From the NCBI GenBank assembly GCA_024256265.1, contig JACGUK010000002.1, forward strand, positions 1 to 64,000: a stretch of 64,000 nucleotides of DNA, in the 5' to 3' direction. Positions 24,239-32,967 of the stretch are shown piece after piece. How positions within the stretch are numbered: position 1 is the first letter of the stretch; each line of letters begins with the position of its first letter. The notes under the pieces were generated by a model. It worked only from the letters and a program-made list of their open reading frames with translations. It was not told the DNA's origin and made no database searches. Position numbers and translations under genes: made by a program. The DNA comes from an archaeon (GTDB lineage Archaea; Thermoproteota; Nitrososphaeria; Nitrososphaerales; JACAEJ01).

Positions 24239-24865
24239 TTATCTAGATCTTCTTAGGCTAAGTAATTGTTCTGCTATCATAAGGTCTTTAGGAGTGTTGA
24301 TGTTAACAAATTCTTCACTATCGATTATAAGTATCTCTTGATCAAGCTCTTTCTCAAATCCTTCTTTTTCAACTTTATCTCCATTTAAAACATTGACTCC
24401 GGCAGGGACTAATCTTTTACCTTTCTCCTCAAGAATAAGGTCTATGCTCACCCCCAAACTTTCTAATCTCTCTGCAGGAACCATGACAGCCATAACTGAC
24501 TTGCCACAAATTTCATAATGCTCTATGATCTTATCTATAGTCTTGTCTTTTAGAAGGGGCAAATCTGCTGAGATTGTTATTACATGACCCAGTTTTAGCT
24601 TCTTTATGGCTTCACGTAAATCTAGTATGTAATTCTTGCCAGATGTTACTATAACCTCGATTGAAAGCTCATTTGCTCTCTTGGCTGTTTGAGGGGTATG
24701 CTCGCTGACAGCAACAATAATCCTATCCACTTTTTTGGCTTTTCTCAAAGCATCTATAATATGCTCTATAAAGGACTTGTTACCAATTTTGATCAGAGGC
24801 TTCTCTCCTTGATATTTCATTCGAACTCCTTTACCACCAGCCATTATCAATGCAGTTATGCCCAT
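24239..24865 (-). CDS. cobY: Adenosylcobinamide-phosphate guanylyltransferase (CobY)
   Basis: 208 residues. GITALIMAGGKGVRMKYQGEKPLIKIGNKSF is the nucleotidyltransferase start with the G-G-x-G-x-R-M and E-K-P-L motif, and VITISADLPLLKD is the metal-binding Asp block. This is the non-orthologous archaeal replacement of CobU. It makes adenosylcobinamide-GDP, the substrate of CobS, whose gene directly abuts it. Last gene of the nine-gene corrinoid run. Confidence 0.9.
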   Translation of the reverse strand: MGITALIMAGGKGVRMKYQGEKPLIKIGNKSFIEHIIDALRKAKKVDRIIVAVSEHTPQTAKRANELSIEVIVTSGKNYILDLREAIKKLKLGHVITISADLPLLKDKTIDKIIEHYEICGKSVMAVMVPAERLESLGVSIDLILEEKGKRLVPAGVNVLNGDKVEKEGFEKELDQEILIIDSEEFVNINTPKDLMIAEQLLSLRRSR

Positions 24866-25612
24866 TCAAATCACCAAAATTATAATCAAGGAAGTCATGC
24901 GTGCAATCTCATTCGCAGCCCCAAAAACATCCCCTGTGACGCCTTTAAAATGCCTATTAGAGACCCATACTATGATCAGGCTTACAATCATGGCTGAGAT
25001 TATCACGATGAACCCAGTGATGAGCATCAAAATTATCGCTATGCTAAAACATATGGCTAAAGGTATGATCAATCGAAGTATTCTATGGCTACTATGCATA
25101 GCATCAACACAGTAAGAGCCCAAGCCCTTATGGGCAGACCTTCCAGCCCAAGCTATCATTACCATGGCAAGCTTTGCAGAAATCTCAGCCAATATCAAGC
25201 TCTGAATAACCTCATAAATAGTCAAAAAAGAGATGCTAAAGGCAGTTGTCATTAAAATTATTAAACCAAAGGATAAGCCGCCTGCTCCAGTTTGCTTATC
25301 ATGCATAACCTCTATCTTCCTCTCTGGTGAACCTTGGTACATTATACCATCGCCAAAGTCCAATAGTCCATCTGTATGATGAAGACCAGTTATTAGAAGA
25401 ATAAAGCCTAAAGTCAATACCCCTACTATTAGGCTTGGGATTAAATGAAGAAGAGACCAAGCGAATATTCCGCTAATTGATCCTATGAGTAAGCCAACTA
25501 AAGGGAAGAGGGGCATGTAATTTCCCATATCTTCAAGTGAGTTATCCTTTCCCACTGGAATTATAGTGAGAAAGGCTATTATGCTCTTCAATCCTCTAAG
25601 GATTTTCACCAC
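24866..25612 (-). CDS. cobS: Adenosylcobinamide-GDP ribazoletransferase (cobalamin synthase)
   Basis: 248 residues with six to seven membrane helices. The early FLTIIPVGKDNSLEDM and the signature GLHHTDGLLDFGDGIMYQGSPERKIEVMHDKQTGAGG contain the acidic metal-binding residues of CobS. The protein joins AdoCbi-GDP and alpha-ribazole in the membrane. The start is GTG 25612, seven bases after the CbiZ-CobZ stop. CobT, which supplies alpha-ribazole phosphate, is absent from the window. Confidence 0.93.
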   Translation of the reverse strand: MVKILRGLKSIIAFLTIIPVGKDNSLEDMGNYMPLFPLVGLLIGSISGIFAWSLLHLIPSLIVGVLTLGFILLITGLHHTDGLLDFGDGIMYQGSPERKIEVMHDKQTGAGGLSFGLIILMTTAFSISFLTIYEVIQSLILAEISAKLAMVMIAWAGRSAHKGLGSYCVDAMHSSHRILRLIIPLAICFSIAIILMLITGFIVIISAMIVSLIIVWVSNRHFKGVTGDVFGAANEIARMTSLIIILVI

Positions 25613-25619
25613 TATTCAC

Positions 25620-26747
25620 TTATCTCTTATTTTTGTATATTTTAGATAGAACACCAGCTATCAAGCCACCTATAGCATCGTCAAGAAAAGGACCCAGCTT
25701 CTTTATGATGCCAGGTTTCTTCCTTTCAAAGTAAAGGAAGTTGTAAAAGCCCCATGTCCCTGATATGTAATTCGCTATAGCTATCCCTACGTTCTCATCA
25801 GCTATCAAAGATATTGGGTCTTTCAAAAATTCATCCTTAGGCAAGTTAGGTATCAATCCTAGCTCTCCATCTTCTTGTAATCTGAGAGCAGCCAATATCA
25901 AAGCTGATATGTTGAAGTCTGATAAAGCTCTTATCAAGCCTTCTCTCAATAGCTCTGATGCTTTTTCTTTATTCTCTATTTCATGGGATGGTATGAATAG
26001 CTCTAGACCAGAATTTATCATATCATCAATAGTTATGCCTCTCTCTTTCAACCTCTCTATGATGGATCTACTTGATACAGTTCCATCTTGCTTTTGAATA
26101 GCTTCCTTTGTTGCTTCTTTAACAGCCTTGCCTATCACTATGCCTATCTCAGTCCCAGTACCAGCAAATTTTATAGGCTCGCCAATCCCTGTGCATACTA
26201 CTGCAATTGCATCAGTCGTAGACCCACTTGCAACACTACTCGAAAAACGACTTCTAATGTCCAATTCTCTTAAAGCAACAGTCTTTGCTTCTATAGCAGT
26301 TTGTATGCAATTGATCATACAACCCTCTGTAAGATTACCATCGATAAGAAGTATTATGTTGATAGTACTCTCTTTATTGGTTTGAATCGTATCATCACTC
26401 GCTGTGGCTGGATATGATAAGCCTGCTGTAACCAGTGCACTAACAGTCAATTCCTTTTTTTTCTCAATTCTGATGGCTATGTTATGAATTTTAACAGCAG
26501 TCATAAATCCTACAGTATCATCGGGCAATCCTAAGTCTTTAACTAAATCCCTTAACACACTCTCAGGATCATGGTGATCAAAGCTTTTTGGCACATGATG
26601 GTTTATTATCGCTCTTGCTTTACATAAACCACTATTCAAGACAGCTGAGCTTAGGACTTTCATAGGTTCATCGAATCTTACTATCAAAGTATCCTTCTGA
26701 ATCTCACATTTCACTTTGCTGATCTTTGGATCTATCTTCATATTCAT
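25620..26747 (-). CDS. cbiZ: CbiZ-CobZ fusion: adenosylcobinamide amidohydrolase plus ribazole phosphatase-like
   Basis: 375 residues with two parts. Residues about 20-225 are CbiZ: LSSAVLNSGLCKARAIINHHVP, GFMTAV, VTAGLSYPATASDD, and SGSTTDAIAVVCTG. CbiZ removes the aminopropanol side chain of cobinamide for salvage. Residues about 235-375 are the CobZ/PgpA-like domain: DENVGIAIANYISGTWGFYNFLYFE, then KKPGIIKKLGPFLDDAIGGLIAG, which resembles the Methanosarcina alpha-ribazole-5'-phosphate phosphatase. One polypeptide thus covers a salvage step and a loop-assembly step. Overlaps cbiB by four bases. Confidence 0.88.
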   Translation of the reverse strand: MNMKIDPKISKVKCEIQKDTLIVRFDEPMKVLSSAVLNSGLCKARAIINHHVPKSFDHHDPESVLRDLVKDLGLPDDTVGFMTAVKIHNIAIRIEKKKELTVSALVTAGLSYPATASDDTIQTNKESTINIILLIDGNLTEGCMINCIQTAIEAKTVALRELDIRSRFSSSVASGSTTDAIAVVCTGIGEPIKFAGTGTEIGIVIGKAVKEATKEAIQKQDGTVSSRSIIERLKERGITIDDMINSGLELFIPSHEIENKEKASELLREGLIRALSDFNISALILAALRLQEDGELGLIPNLPKDEFLKDPISLIADENVGIAIANYISGTWGFYNFLYFERKKPGIIKKLGPFLDDAIGGLIAGVLSKIYKNKR

Positions 26748-27709
26748 GGCAAAACCACTCCCATCATTACAATTATTGGTAAGACTATGATCATAACAAA
26801 TAGAAAAGTTGTTAGCTTCATTATCCTTATAGCCCTTGGTATATGATCAGGATTTAAAGGATTTATAGAGTCTCCTAGAATGTAAAAGCCAGGCTTCTCC
26901 AATTGAGCATTAAATGCTCCTGCCATTGCTGACATAGTCCAGCCTGCGTTTGGACTTTCAGTATTTTTTCTATCTCTCTTTAATATCTCCCACGATCTTC
27001 TCCAATCTTCATGTAATAGCCATGCAGATAATACCATCAAAGTAGCTGTAATGCGTGCTGGGATATAATTAGCCAAGCTATCCATTTTTGCTGAAAACCA
27101 TCCTATGTTCACATGCTCCTCATCCTTGTAACCTACAGTAGAGTCTAAAGTGTTTATTGCTCTATAAGCTATAGCCAATGGCAATCCTAAAATGCTGTAA
27201 TAGAAGAGAGGAGAAGTTATCCCATCAACAGTACTTTCAGCTACACACTCAACTGTTGCTGAGATGATCTTTTGGTCATCAAATTTTGTAGGGTCTCTTC
27301 TCACAATTCTTCTTAACATGCTCTTTGCATCCTCCATCTTGCCTTCTTTGATGGCTTTACCTATAGGTCTAGATAGCTTATCCATGCAATTTATAGAGAA
27401 TGTAGTCTTTAATAGAGCGCTTGCAAATATGATGTAGATTGTTAGGATTAAATATTCTCTTAAAAGGCTTAGCATAATGTAAACTATTAGGGCAAATATT
27501 ATGATTACAGTCAAGCCAAGTATTATCCCTTTTATCTTCTCAATCTTAGGGCTACTGCCTTTAAATCTTGGTTTTAAAAATTCGATGGTTTTACCCATCC
27601 ATACTGTTGGATGAAGTTTTTCTGGAGGTTCACCAAATATTAAATCTAAAATCAATGCTAAAATTAAAATAAGCATCGACTCTGTTATGAAAGGCAGATT
27701 CTGTAGCAA
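26744..27709 (-). CDS. cbiB: Adenosylcobinamide-phosphate synthase
   Basis: 321 residues, membrane protein with about four to five helices. Family blocks are LILDLIFGEPPEKLHPTVWMGKTI, RDPTKFDDQKIISATVECVAESTVDGITSPLFYY, and NAGWTMSAMAGAFNAQLEKPGFYILG. It joins adenosylcobyric acid with aminopropanol phosphate. It lies between cbiP, which makes its substrate, and cbiZ-cobZ, with a five-base gap on one side and an overlap on the other. Confidence 0.94.
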   Translation of the reverse strand: MLQNLPFITESMLILILALILDLIFGEPPEKLHPTVWMGKTIEFLKPRFKGSSPKIEKIKGIILGLTVIIIFALIVYIMLSLLREYLILTIYIIFASALLKTTFSINCMDKLSRPIGKAIKEGKMEDAKSMLRRIVRRDPTKFDDQKIISATVECVAESTVDGITSPLFYYSILGLPLAIAYRAINTLDSTVGYKDEEHVNIGWFSAKMDSLANYIPARITATLMVLSAWLLHEDWRRSWEILKRDRKNTESPNAGWTMSAMAGAFNAQLEKPGFYILGDSINPLNPDHIPRAIRIMKLTTFLFVMIIVLPIIVMMGVVLP

Positions 27710-27714
27710 ATCCC

Positions 27715-29286
27715 TCAGCCTTTAATAGGGGGAATACCTATGATCTCACAAATTCTATTCATGTCAAGGCTAGTCTTTACAACATCAGAGATTTTCCTTA
27801 GGCTCTTCTCCCACTCTTTTCTTATATCTCTTATAGCCCTATTCCTAGACTTTATCCCCTTACTCTTCATCAGAAAATCAATCAAGCATCTTCTCACAGG
27901 AAGTCTATCAAAAATCCCATGAATGTATGTCCCTAAAACTAATCCATTGTTATCTATTGCACCATCAAAATCATCGACTCTCTTATCTCCACGCTTGGTT
28001 ACCTTAAAGGCTGGTCTAGCATTTTTGCCTAGAGAAGTTTTTCCCATATGAATCTCATAACCTATGATAGTCTTTCTCATGCCTGAATTTAGCATTGGAC
28101 CATTTGCAACTATCTGAGCAGTAACTCTTTTCGTCACTTTATCATATTCAGAGAATTCAGTTGTTACATCAAGAAGTCCTAGCCCATCGAACTCTCCTGG
28201 TGAACTTCCTTCAATACCCTTTCTATCTATTATTCTCTTACCAATGATCTGGTAACCTCCACAAATGCCAAAGATCGGAATTCCTAGCTTTGCCAATCGA
28301 ATTATCTCTCTTGCCAATCCTTTCTCTTTCAGCCATAATAAATCCTGAATGGTATTCTTAGTGCCAGGTATAATTACAGTATCTGGCATACCAAGCTCTT
28401 TTACTGATCTAACATAGCGAATATTAACTGATGCCTCTGCCTCTAAAGGATCAAAGTCTGTGAAGTTAGAAATTCTTGGAAGTCTGATTATGGCTATAGT
28501 AGCTTTGCCCTCATCCCAATGAAAATCTCTCTCAAGGGACATAGAATCTTCATCAGGTAGCGTAAGGTCTTGAATGTAAGGAACTATGCCTAAAACAGGC
28601 TTACCAGTTATCTGCTCTAATCTCCTTAACCCTGGCTCTAATAGTATAGATTGACCCCTGAACTTGTTTATTATGAAGCCTTTAACAATCTCTTTATGCT
28701 CAGGCTTGAGAAGCTCTAAAGTTCCTACTAAGCTTGCAAAAGCTCCTCCCCGATCTATGTCCACAACAAGAAGAACAGGAGCATTGGTTAACTCAGCTAT
28801 GCGCATGTTTGCTATATCTGATTCGTAAAGGTTTATCTCTGCTGGGCTACCTGCCCCTTCTATGAAGATGATATCATAATCAGCCATGAGCCTTGCTAGA
28901 GACTCTTCTACGCTCTTTATCCCTTCCTTTAGAGCAAATTCTGAATAGTAATCTCTTGCGCTTATATCCTTGTAAGGCTTGCCATGAAGAACTATCTGAG
29001 AGATCATGTCTCCCTTTGGTTTAAGAAGGATTGGGTTCATATCTGCTGTAGGTTCTATACCACAAGCGAATGCTTGAAGGGCTTGAGCACGAGCTATCTC
29101 CTCACCATTTTCAGTAACGAATGAGTTTAATGACATATTCTGAGCTTTGAAGGGAGCAACTCTATATCCAGCATCCTTGAAGATTTTACAGAAAGTAGCT
29201 ACGAAAAGACTCTTACCACAGTGAGACGATGTGCCTTGAACCATTAGAGCTTTAGACTTTTTTGATTTTGTATTTTTATTATTCAT
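27715..29286 (-). CDS. cbiP: Cobyric acid synthase
   Basis: 523 residues. ALMVQGTSSHCGKSLFVATF is the deviant P-loop; KAQNMSLNSFVTENGEEIARAQALQA and FIEGAGSPAEINL are CbiP-specific; the C-terminal glutaminase has FGICGGYQIIG with the nucleophile Cys and LGTYIHGIFD with the catalytic His. It amidates four carboxylates of adenosylcobyrinic diamide. It overlaps the upstream decarboxylase by four bases. Confidence 0.95.
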   Translation of the reverse strand: MNNKNTKSKKSKALMVQGTSSHCGKSLFVATFCKIFKDAGYRVAPFKAQNMSLNSFVTENGEEIARAQALQAFACGIEPTADMNPILLKPKGDMISQIVLHGKPYKDISARDYYSEFALKEGIKSVEESLARLMADYDIIFIEGAGSPAEINLYESDIANMRIAELTNAPVLLVVDIDRGGAFASLVGTLELLKPEHKEIVKGFIINKFRGQSILLEPGLRRLEQITGKPVLGIVPYIQDLTLPDEDSMSLERDFHWDEGKATIAIIRLPRISNFTDFDPLEAEASVNIRYVRSVKELGMPDTVIIPGTKNTIQDLLWLKEKGLAREIIRLAKLGIPIFGICGGYQIIGKRIIDRKGIEGSSPGEFDGLGLLDVTTEFSEYDKVTKRVTAQIVANGPMLNSGMRKTIIGYEIHMGKTSLGKNARPAFKVTKRGDKRVDDFDGAIDNNGLVLGTYIHGIFDRLPVRRCLIDFLMKSKGIKSRNRAIRDIRKEWEKSLRKISDVVKTSLDMNRICEIIGIPPIKG

Positions 29287-30398
29287 GAATTTATCACTTT
29301 CTTTAAGACTTCTATCAAATACTCATTTTCCTCTCTTGTCCTTATGGCAACTCTGATGTAATTATCATCAAGCCCTTTGAAAGAATCACAATCTCGAATC
29401 AATATGCCAAAACTCAATAATTTATGCTTGAGCTCTTTTGCCTTTAAGCCAGTCTTCTTTATGTTTATAAGAAAGAAGTTAGCATCAGAAGGCATCATAT
29501 CAAAACCCTCGATTTGGCTTAGCTCATCAATTAAAAATTCTCTCTCTTCTTCAATCAATCTGTAAGTCTTCTCTGAGAATTCTAAATCTTTTAAGGCTGC
29601 TATGGCTGCAACTTCAGCCAAGCAATTAACATTCCAAGGTATCTTTGCTTTTGACATAATTTCTATCACTTCTTTATTACTTATTCCATAGCCTATTCTA
29701 AGACCTGTTAATCCAAAGAACTTTGTGAAGGATCTTAAGATGAACAAGTTTTGATAAGAATGAATTTCTCTTATAAGAGATGATCTCTTTTCTTTAGGGG
29801 CGAAATCCATGAAATCTTCGTCTATGAATATGAGTGTATTCTCCTTTTCTGCTTTATCAACTATGTTAATTAAATCCTCGAATGGTATAAGCAAGCCTGT
29901 CGGGTTGTTTGGGTTGCATAAAAAGGCAACTTTCATACCTTCTATCCTATTAATGAATTCATTGGCATCAATTTTAAATTCATAAGTTAAAGGCAAGTGC
30001 TCAGTTTTACCATTAGCTTTGAGCACAGCCATCTCATACTCACCAAAAGTTGGCGCTGGGATTAACGCTCTATCATCATCTTTTATGAATACATCTGCGA
30101 AAAGGTAAATGATCTCAGTTGAACCGTTTCCAATGATCAAGTTTTCAGGGCTTATAATGCCAATGTATTCAGATATTGCTTCTTTAAGAGAGGCACAGTT
30201 AGAATCTGGGTAGAAAGGAATCTTCCAAAAGCTTTCCTTGATGGCATTTATTGCTTTAGGGGATGGACCTAATGGATTCACGTTGGCACTAAAATCTAAA
30301 ACTTTTTTCTGATTATATTCTAATTGCCAGACTTCTCCACCATGTATACATGGCTTCAAACTCCTAATGTGATCTTTGGCTAGACGGGCTATCTTCAT
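29283..30398 (-). CDS. cobD: Threonine-phosphate decarboxylase-like PLP enzyme (CobD/HisC family)
   Basis: 371 residues, fold-type I aminotransferase family. HGGEVWQLEYNQKKVLDFSANVNPLGPSP is the CobD-type start (HGG...DFS-x-N-x-N-P), ISPENLIIGNGSTEIIYL follows, CNPNNPTGLLIP gives the Asn site, and RSFTKFFGLTGLRIGYG contains the PLP Lys. HisC has nearly the same motifs; the HGG opening and the position in the corrinoid operon favour CobD, which makes aminopropanol phosphate for CbiB. Confidence 0.85.
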   Translation of the reverse strand: MKIARLAKDHIRSLKPCIHGGEVWQLEYNQKKVLDFSANVNPLGPSPKAINAIKESFWKIPFYPDSNCASLKEAISEYIGIISPENLIIGNGSTEIIYLFADVFIKDDDRALIPAPTFGEYEMAVLKANGKTEHLPLTYEFKIDANEFINRIEGMKVAFLCNPNNPTGLLIPFEDLINIVDKAEKENTLIFIDEDFMDFAPKEKRSSLIREIHSYQNLFILRSFTKFFGLTGLRIGYGISNKEVIEIMSKAKIPWNVNCLAEVAAIAALKDLEFSEKTYRLIEEEREFLIDELSQIEGFDMMPSDANFFLINIKKTGLKAKELKHKLLSFGILIRDCDSFKGLDDNYIRVAIRTREENEYLIEVLKKVINS

Positions 30399-30414
30399 AA
30401 GAATTTACACCTTC

Positions 30415-30518
30415 TGGCAGTTTTGCTCTTTGGGCAAATATGTTACTTTAAAGGAGGTACTCTCTTTTAGAGAGAATTTAGACAAAGTAATACACCTGCC
30501 CAAATCTGAGCACTGCCA
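30415..30518. repeat. 104-bp long imperfect palindrome between btuD and cobD
   Basis: Nested pairing arms close a single long hairpin. TGGCAGT (30415-30421) pairs with ACTGCCA (30512-30518), GCTC (30425-30428) with GAGC (30508-30511), TTTGGGCA (30429-30436) with TGCCCAAA (30497-30504), and TTACTTT (30443-30449) with AAAGTAA (30484-30490). The tip holds a CTCTCT/AGAGAG hairpin (30460-30474). It occupies most of the 128-bp gap between two genes of the corrinoid run. It could be a structured leader RNA of the cob genes, a terminator between two transcription units, or a small mobile (MITE-like) insertion. I see no classical B12-box. Confidence 0.75.
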
Positions 30519-30526
30519 TATGAAGC

Positions 30527-31852
30527 TTAGAGATTATTTTGAGGTTTTTCATTTTTCTCACCTGCTTGAACTTTACTCATAAATCCTAGTTTATCTTCCA
30601 ATTCCTCAAGGATAGGTAAGATTTGATCATAACTCTCGACAAATATTGCGCCTCTTTCTCTCAACTCCATATATGAGGCTTGAGCATATCCATTTGTGAA
30701 GTCCCTTTCTTGAATGGGTTTTTCCTCAACTGCTATCGTCGTTACTCCTTTCTCTAAAGCCATTATAGCAGCTCCAAGGTTCCTAAGGTTGCCACGACCA
30801 AAGGGAGCATCGGTCAATATTACTACGTTTGCATTATCTATCTTGTTCAAATTAGCCTTATGAGCTTCCTCTGTTATTGAGGAGAACGGGGCTTCACTTA
30901 TGACAGGTATACCTAGTGTGCAAGCTACATCATAATCTGTATCCAATACGTTAAGTACTCCTGCACTTATTTTATATCCATGCTCTAATAATATCCTCAT
31001 CAAAGAAGCTCCTGTGCCACCACCACATATTATATGGACTTTTAACCCTCTTGGTTGAACACTCTTTAGCTCAGAGGTGCATAATGGTACAACGTAAAGT
31101 GAGTTGGTTATAGGATGCCTCTTTACAATCGCGCTTATACGGAAGGCTTTCTCAATATTTTCATCAGTTAAAATTGTATCTATAGGTCCTATGGAAATTA
31201 TCCTTCCTTCATTCAGTAAAATCGCACTATCACAGTATCTTGCAGCTAAGTTGAAATCGTGGAAAACAGCCAAGATTATTAACTTCTTCTTTTTGCAAAG
31301 CTCTCTCAATAGGTCCATTATCTCTATCTGATAGTTTATGTCTAAATGACTTGTTGGTTCATCAAGAAGTAGCACTTTTGGTTCTTGAGCTAATGCACGT
31401 GCTATTATAACGCGCTGTCTCTCTCCGCCACTTAACTCACTTACTTTCCTATCAGCCAGATGCCATATATTCGTCAGCTCCATAGCCTTTTTTGCAATAG
31501 CTAAGTCTTCCTTTGTTTCTGTCTCGAAAAGTCCAATATGTGGATTTCGTCCCATAAGAACGAGGTCCAAAGCTGTGAAATCGAAGGTCACACTTGTGTC
31601 TTGAGGCACAACTGCTACTTTTTTTGCCATCTCTATTGCCTTCATAACATATACATCTATATCATCCAGAAGAATAGTACCGACCTGAGGTTTCAAGATT
31701 CTGCCTATAGTCTTCAATAAAGTTGTCTTGCCTGAGCCATTTGGTCCCAATACCCCAACAAATTCTCCCCCTTCAACTGAAAAGACGATTTTCTCCAGAA
31801 CTTTGATCGAGCCATAAAAGCAGTCTACACCATTAATATTTAATTTGACCAA
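30527..31852 (-). CDS. btuD: Corrinoid ABC transporter ATPase (BtuD-like) with extra C-terminal domain
   Basis: 441 residues. The first about 255 are an ABC ATPase of the FecCD-partner type: GVLGPNGSGKTTLLKTI (Walker A), VAVVPQDT (Q-loop), VSELSGGERQRVIIARAL (signature), PKVLLLDEPTSHLD (Walker B) and AVFHDFN (switch His). Residues about 268-425 form a second alpha/beta domain (LKVHIICGGGTGASLMRILLE, YDVACTLGIPVI, VVILTDAPFGRGNL) of unknown role; similar long BtuD proteins occur in methanogens. Near-contiguous with btuC. Confidence 0.9.
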   Translation of the reverse strand: MVKLNINGVDCFYGSIKVLEKIVFSVEGGEFVGVLGPNGSGKTTLLKTIGRILKPQVGTILLDDIDVYVMKAIEMAKKVAVVPQDTSVTFDFTALDLVLMGRNPHIGLFETETKEDLAIAKKAMELTNIWHLADRKVSELSGGERQRVIIARALAQEPKVLLLDEPTSHLDINYQIEIMDLLRELCKKKKLIILAVFHDFNLAARYCDSAILLNEGRIISIGPIDTILTDENIEKAFRISAIVKRHPITNSLYVVPLCTSELKSVQPRGLKVHIICGGGTGASLMRILLEHGYKISAGVLNVLDTDYDVACTLGIPVISEAPFSSITEEAHKANLNKIDNANVVILTDAPFGRGNLRNLGAAIMALEKGVTTIAVEEKPIQERDFTNGYAQASYMELRERGAIFVESYDQILPILEELEDKLGFMSKVQAGEKNEKPQNNL

Positions 31853-31856
31853 ATTC

Positions 31857-32945
31857 TCACCCTGATATGACTAAGCTCTTCTTTTTACGTAAAAGATAAA
31901 GGAAGAAGGGAACGCCGAAAAATGCAGTGAGTACACCAACAGGCAACTCAACTGGTTCCATGATCGTACGAGCCGCCGTATCACATAAAACGAGAATTAT
32001 TGCCCCAGCCAATGCTGATGACGGTACTAAGATGCGATGGTCAGGACCGACTAGAATTCTTGCTATATGGGGAATGATCAGCCCGATGAAGCCTATTATG
32101 CCGCTAATCGATACGGCTGCTGCTGTTATCAACGATGCAACGATAAGCATGATCTTTTTCAGTTTTTCAATATCTACACCAAGTTGTTGTGCTTGATCCT
32201 CACCGAGTAACATTATGTTAAGCTGTCTGGCAAAGATGATGATCACGATCAAGCCGATTATTATAACAGGCATAGTCACCGTCATATTATCCCAACTACT
32301 TAAAGTGAAACTGCCAAATAGCCAAAAAAGCAATGCATGTAGTGATTCACCTAAAGTTATCATGATAAATGATATGATAGCTGATAGAAAGCTGGTTATA
32401 GCTATCCCAGCTAATAACACCGTCAACATCGGTACTCTTGGACCTGTTCTTGCAATATTGTAGACAACAAAAACCGTGATTAGACCTCCGATGAAAGCCA
32501 TCAGCTGTATAGCGTCTATCCCTAAGAAACTAAATCCAATACCCAAACCTATCACAATTGAAGCTCCTAAAGCAGCTCCAGCAGAAATCCCTATCACATA
32601 AGGATCAGCCATCGGGTTTCTGAGTAGCCCTTGCAAAACAACACCAGCGACCGCAAGGGCAGCTCCAACGATCGTAGCCGCAATAATGCGGGGTAATCTG
32701 ATTTGGAGAATTATTAATTGATTGATCGAATATTCAACACCAGACGAACCATCACCAACCAAATTACCTATAAAGGGTATATTTTTGACGATAATTCTCC
32801 AAGCATCAAGTGGTGGGATTGGTTTCGGACCTATTGTTACTGCAAAAGTGATCGTTAACATTAAAGCTAAAACTAAGAAGATAATTATCATCTTCCATCT
32901 AGTGAACCGTTCGAAGTAATCTTTCTCTCCACTTTTTTGTTTCAT
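31857..32945 (-). CDS. btuC: Corrinoid ABC transporter permease (FecCD/BtuC family)
   Basis: 362 residues with about ten membrane helices. Typical blocks are LRLPRIIAATIVGAALAVAG, LQGLLRNPMADPYVIGISAGA, SISGIIGFIGLIIPHIARILVG (the ATPase-coupling region) and ELPVGVLTAFFGVPFFLYLLR. The basic N-terminal tail is cytosolic. Substrate is assigned from the operon: corrinoid biosynthesis genes follow and a BtuF-type binding protein precedes it. Confidence 0.93.
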   Translation of the reverse strand: MKQKSGEKDYFERFTRWKMIIIFLVLALMLTITFAVTIGPKPIPPLDAWRIIVKNIPFIGNLVGDGSSGVEYSINQLIILQIRLPRIIAATIVGAALAVAGVVLQGLLRNPMADPYVIGISAGAALGASIVIGLGIGFSFLGIDAIQLMAFIGGLITVFVVYNIARTGPRVPMLTVLLAGIAITSFLSAIISFIMITLGESLHALLFWLFGSFTLSSWDNMTVTMPVIIIGLIVIIIFARQLNIMLLGEDQAQQLGVDIEKLKKIMLIVASLITAAAVSISGIIGFIGLIIPHIARILVGPDHRILVPSSALAGAIILVLCDTAARTIMEPVELPVGVLTAFFGVPFFLYLLRKKKSLVISG

Positions 32946-32967
32946 ATTCTAAGTTATCATCTTCCCA

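Noticed and set aside
30399..30526. Cobalamin riboswitch at the btuD-cobD gap
   Set aside because: No B12-box or core consensus could be found; only the long palindrome is supported.
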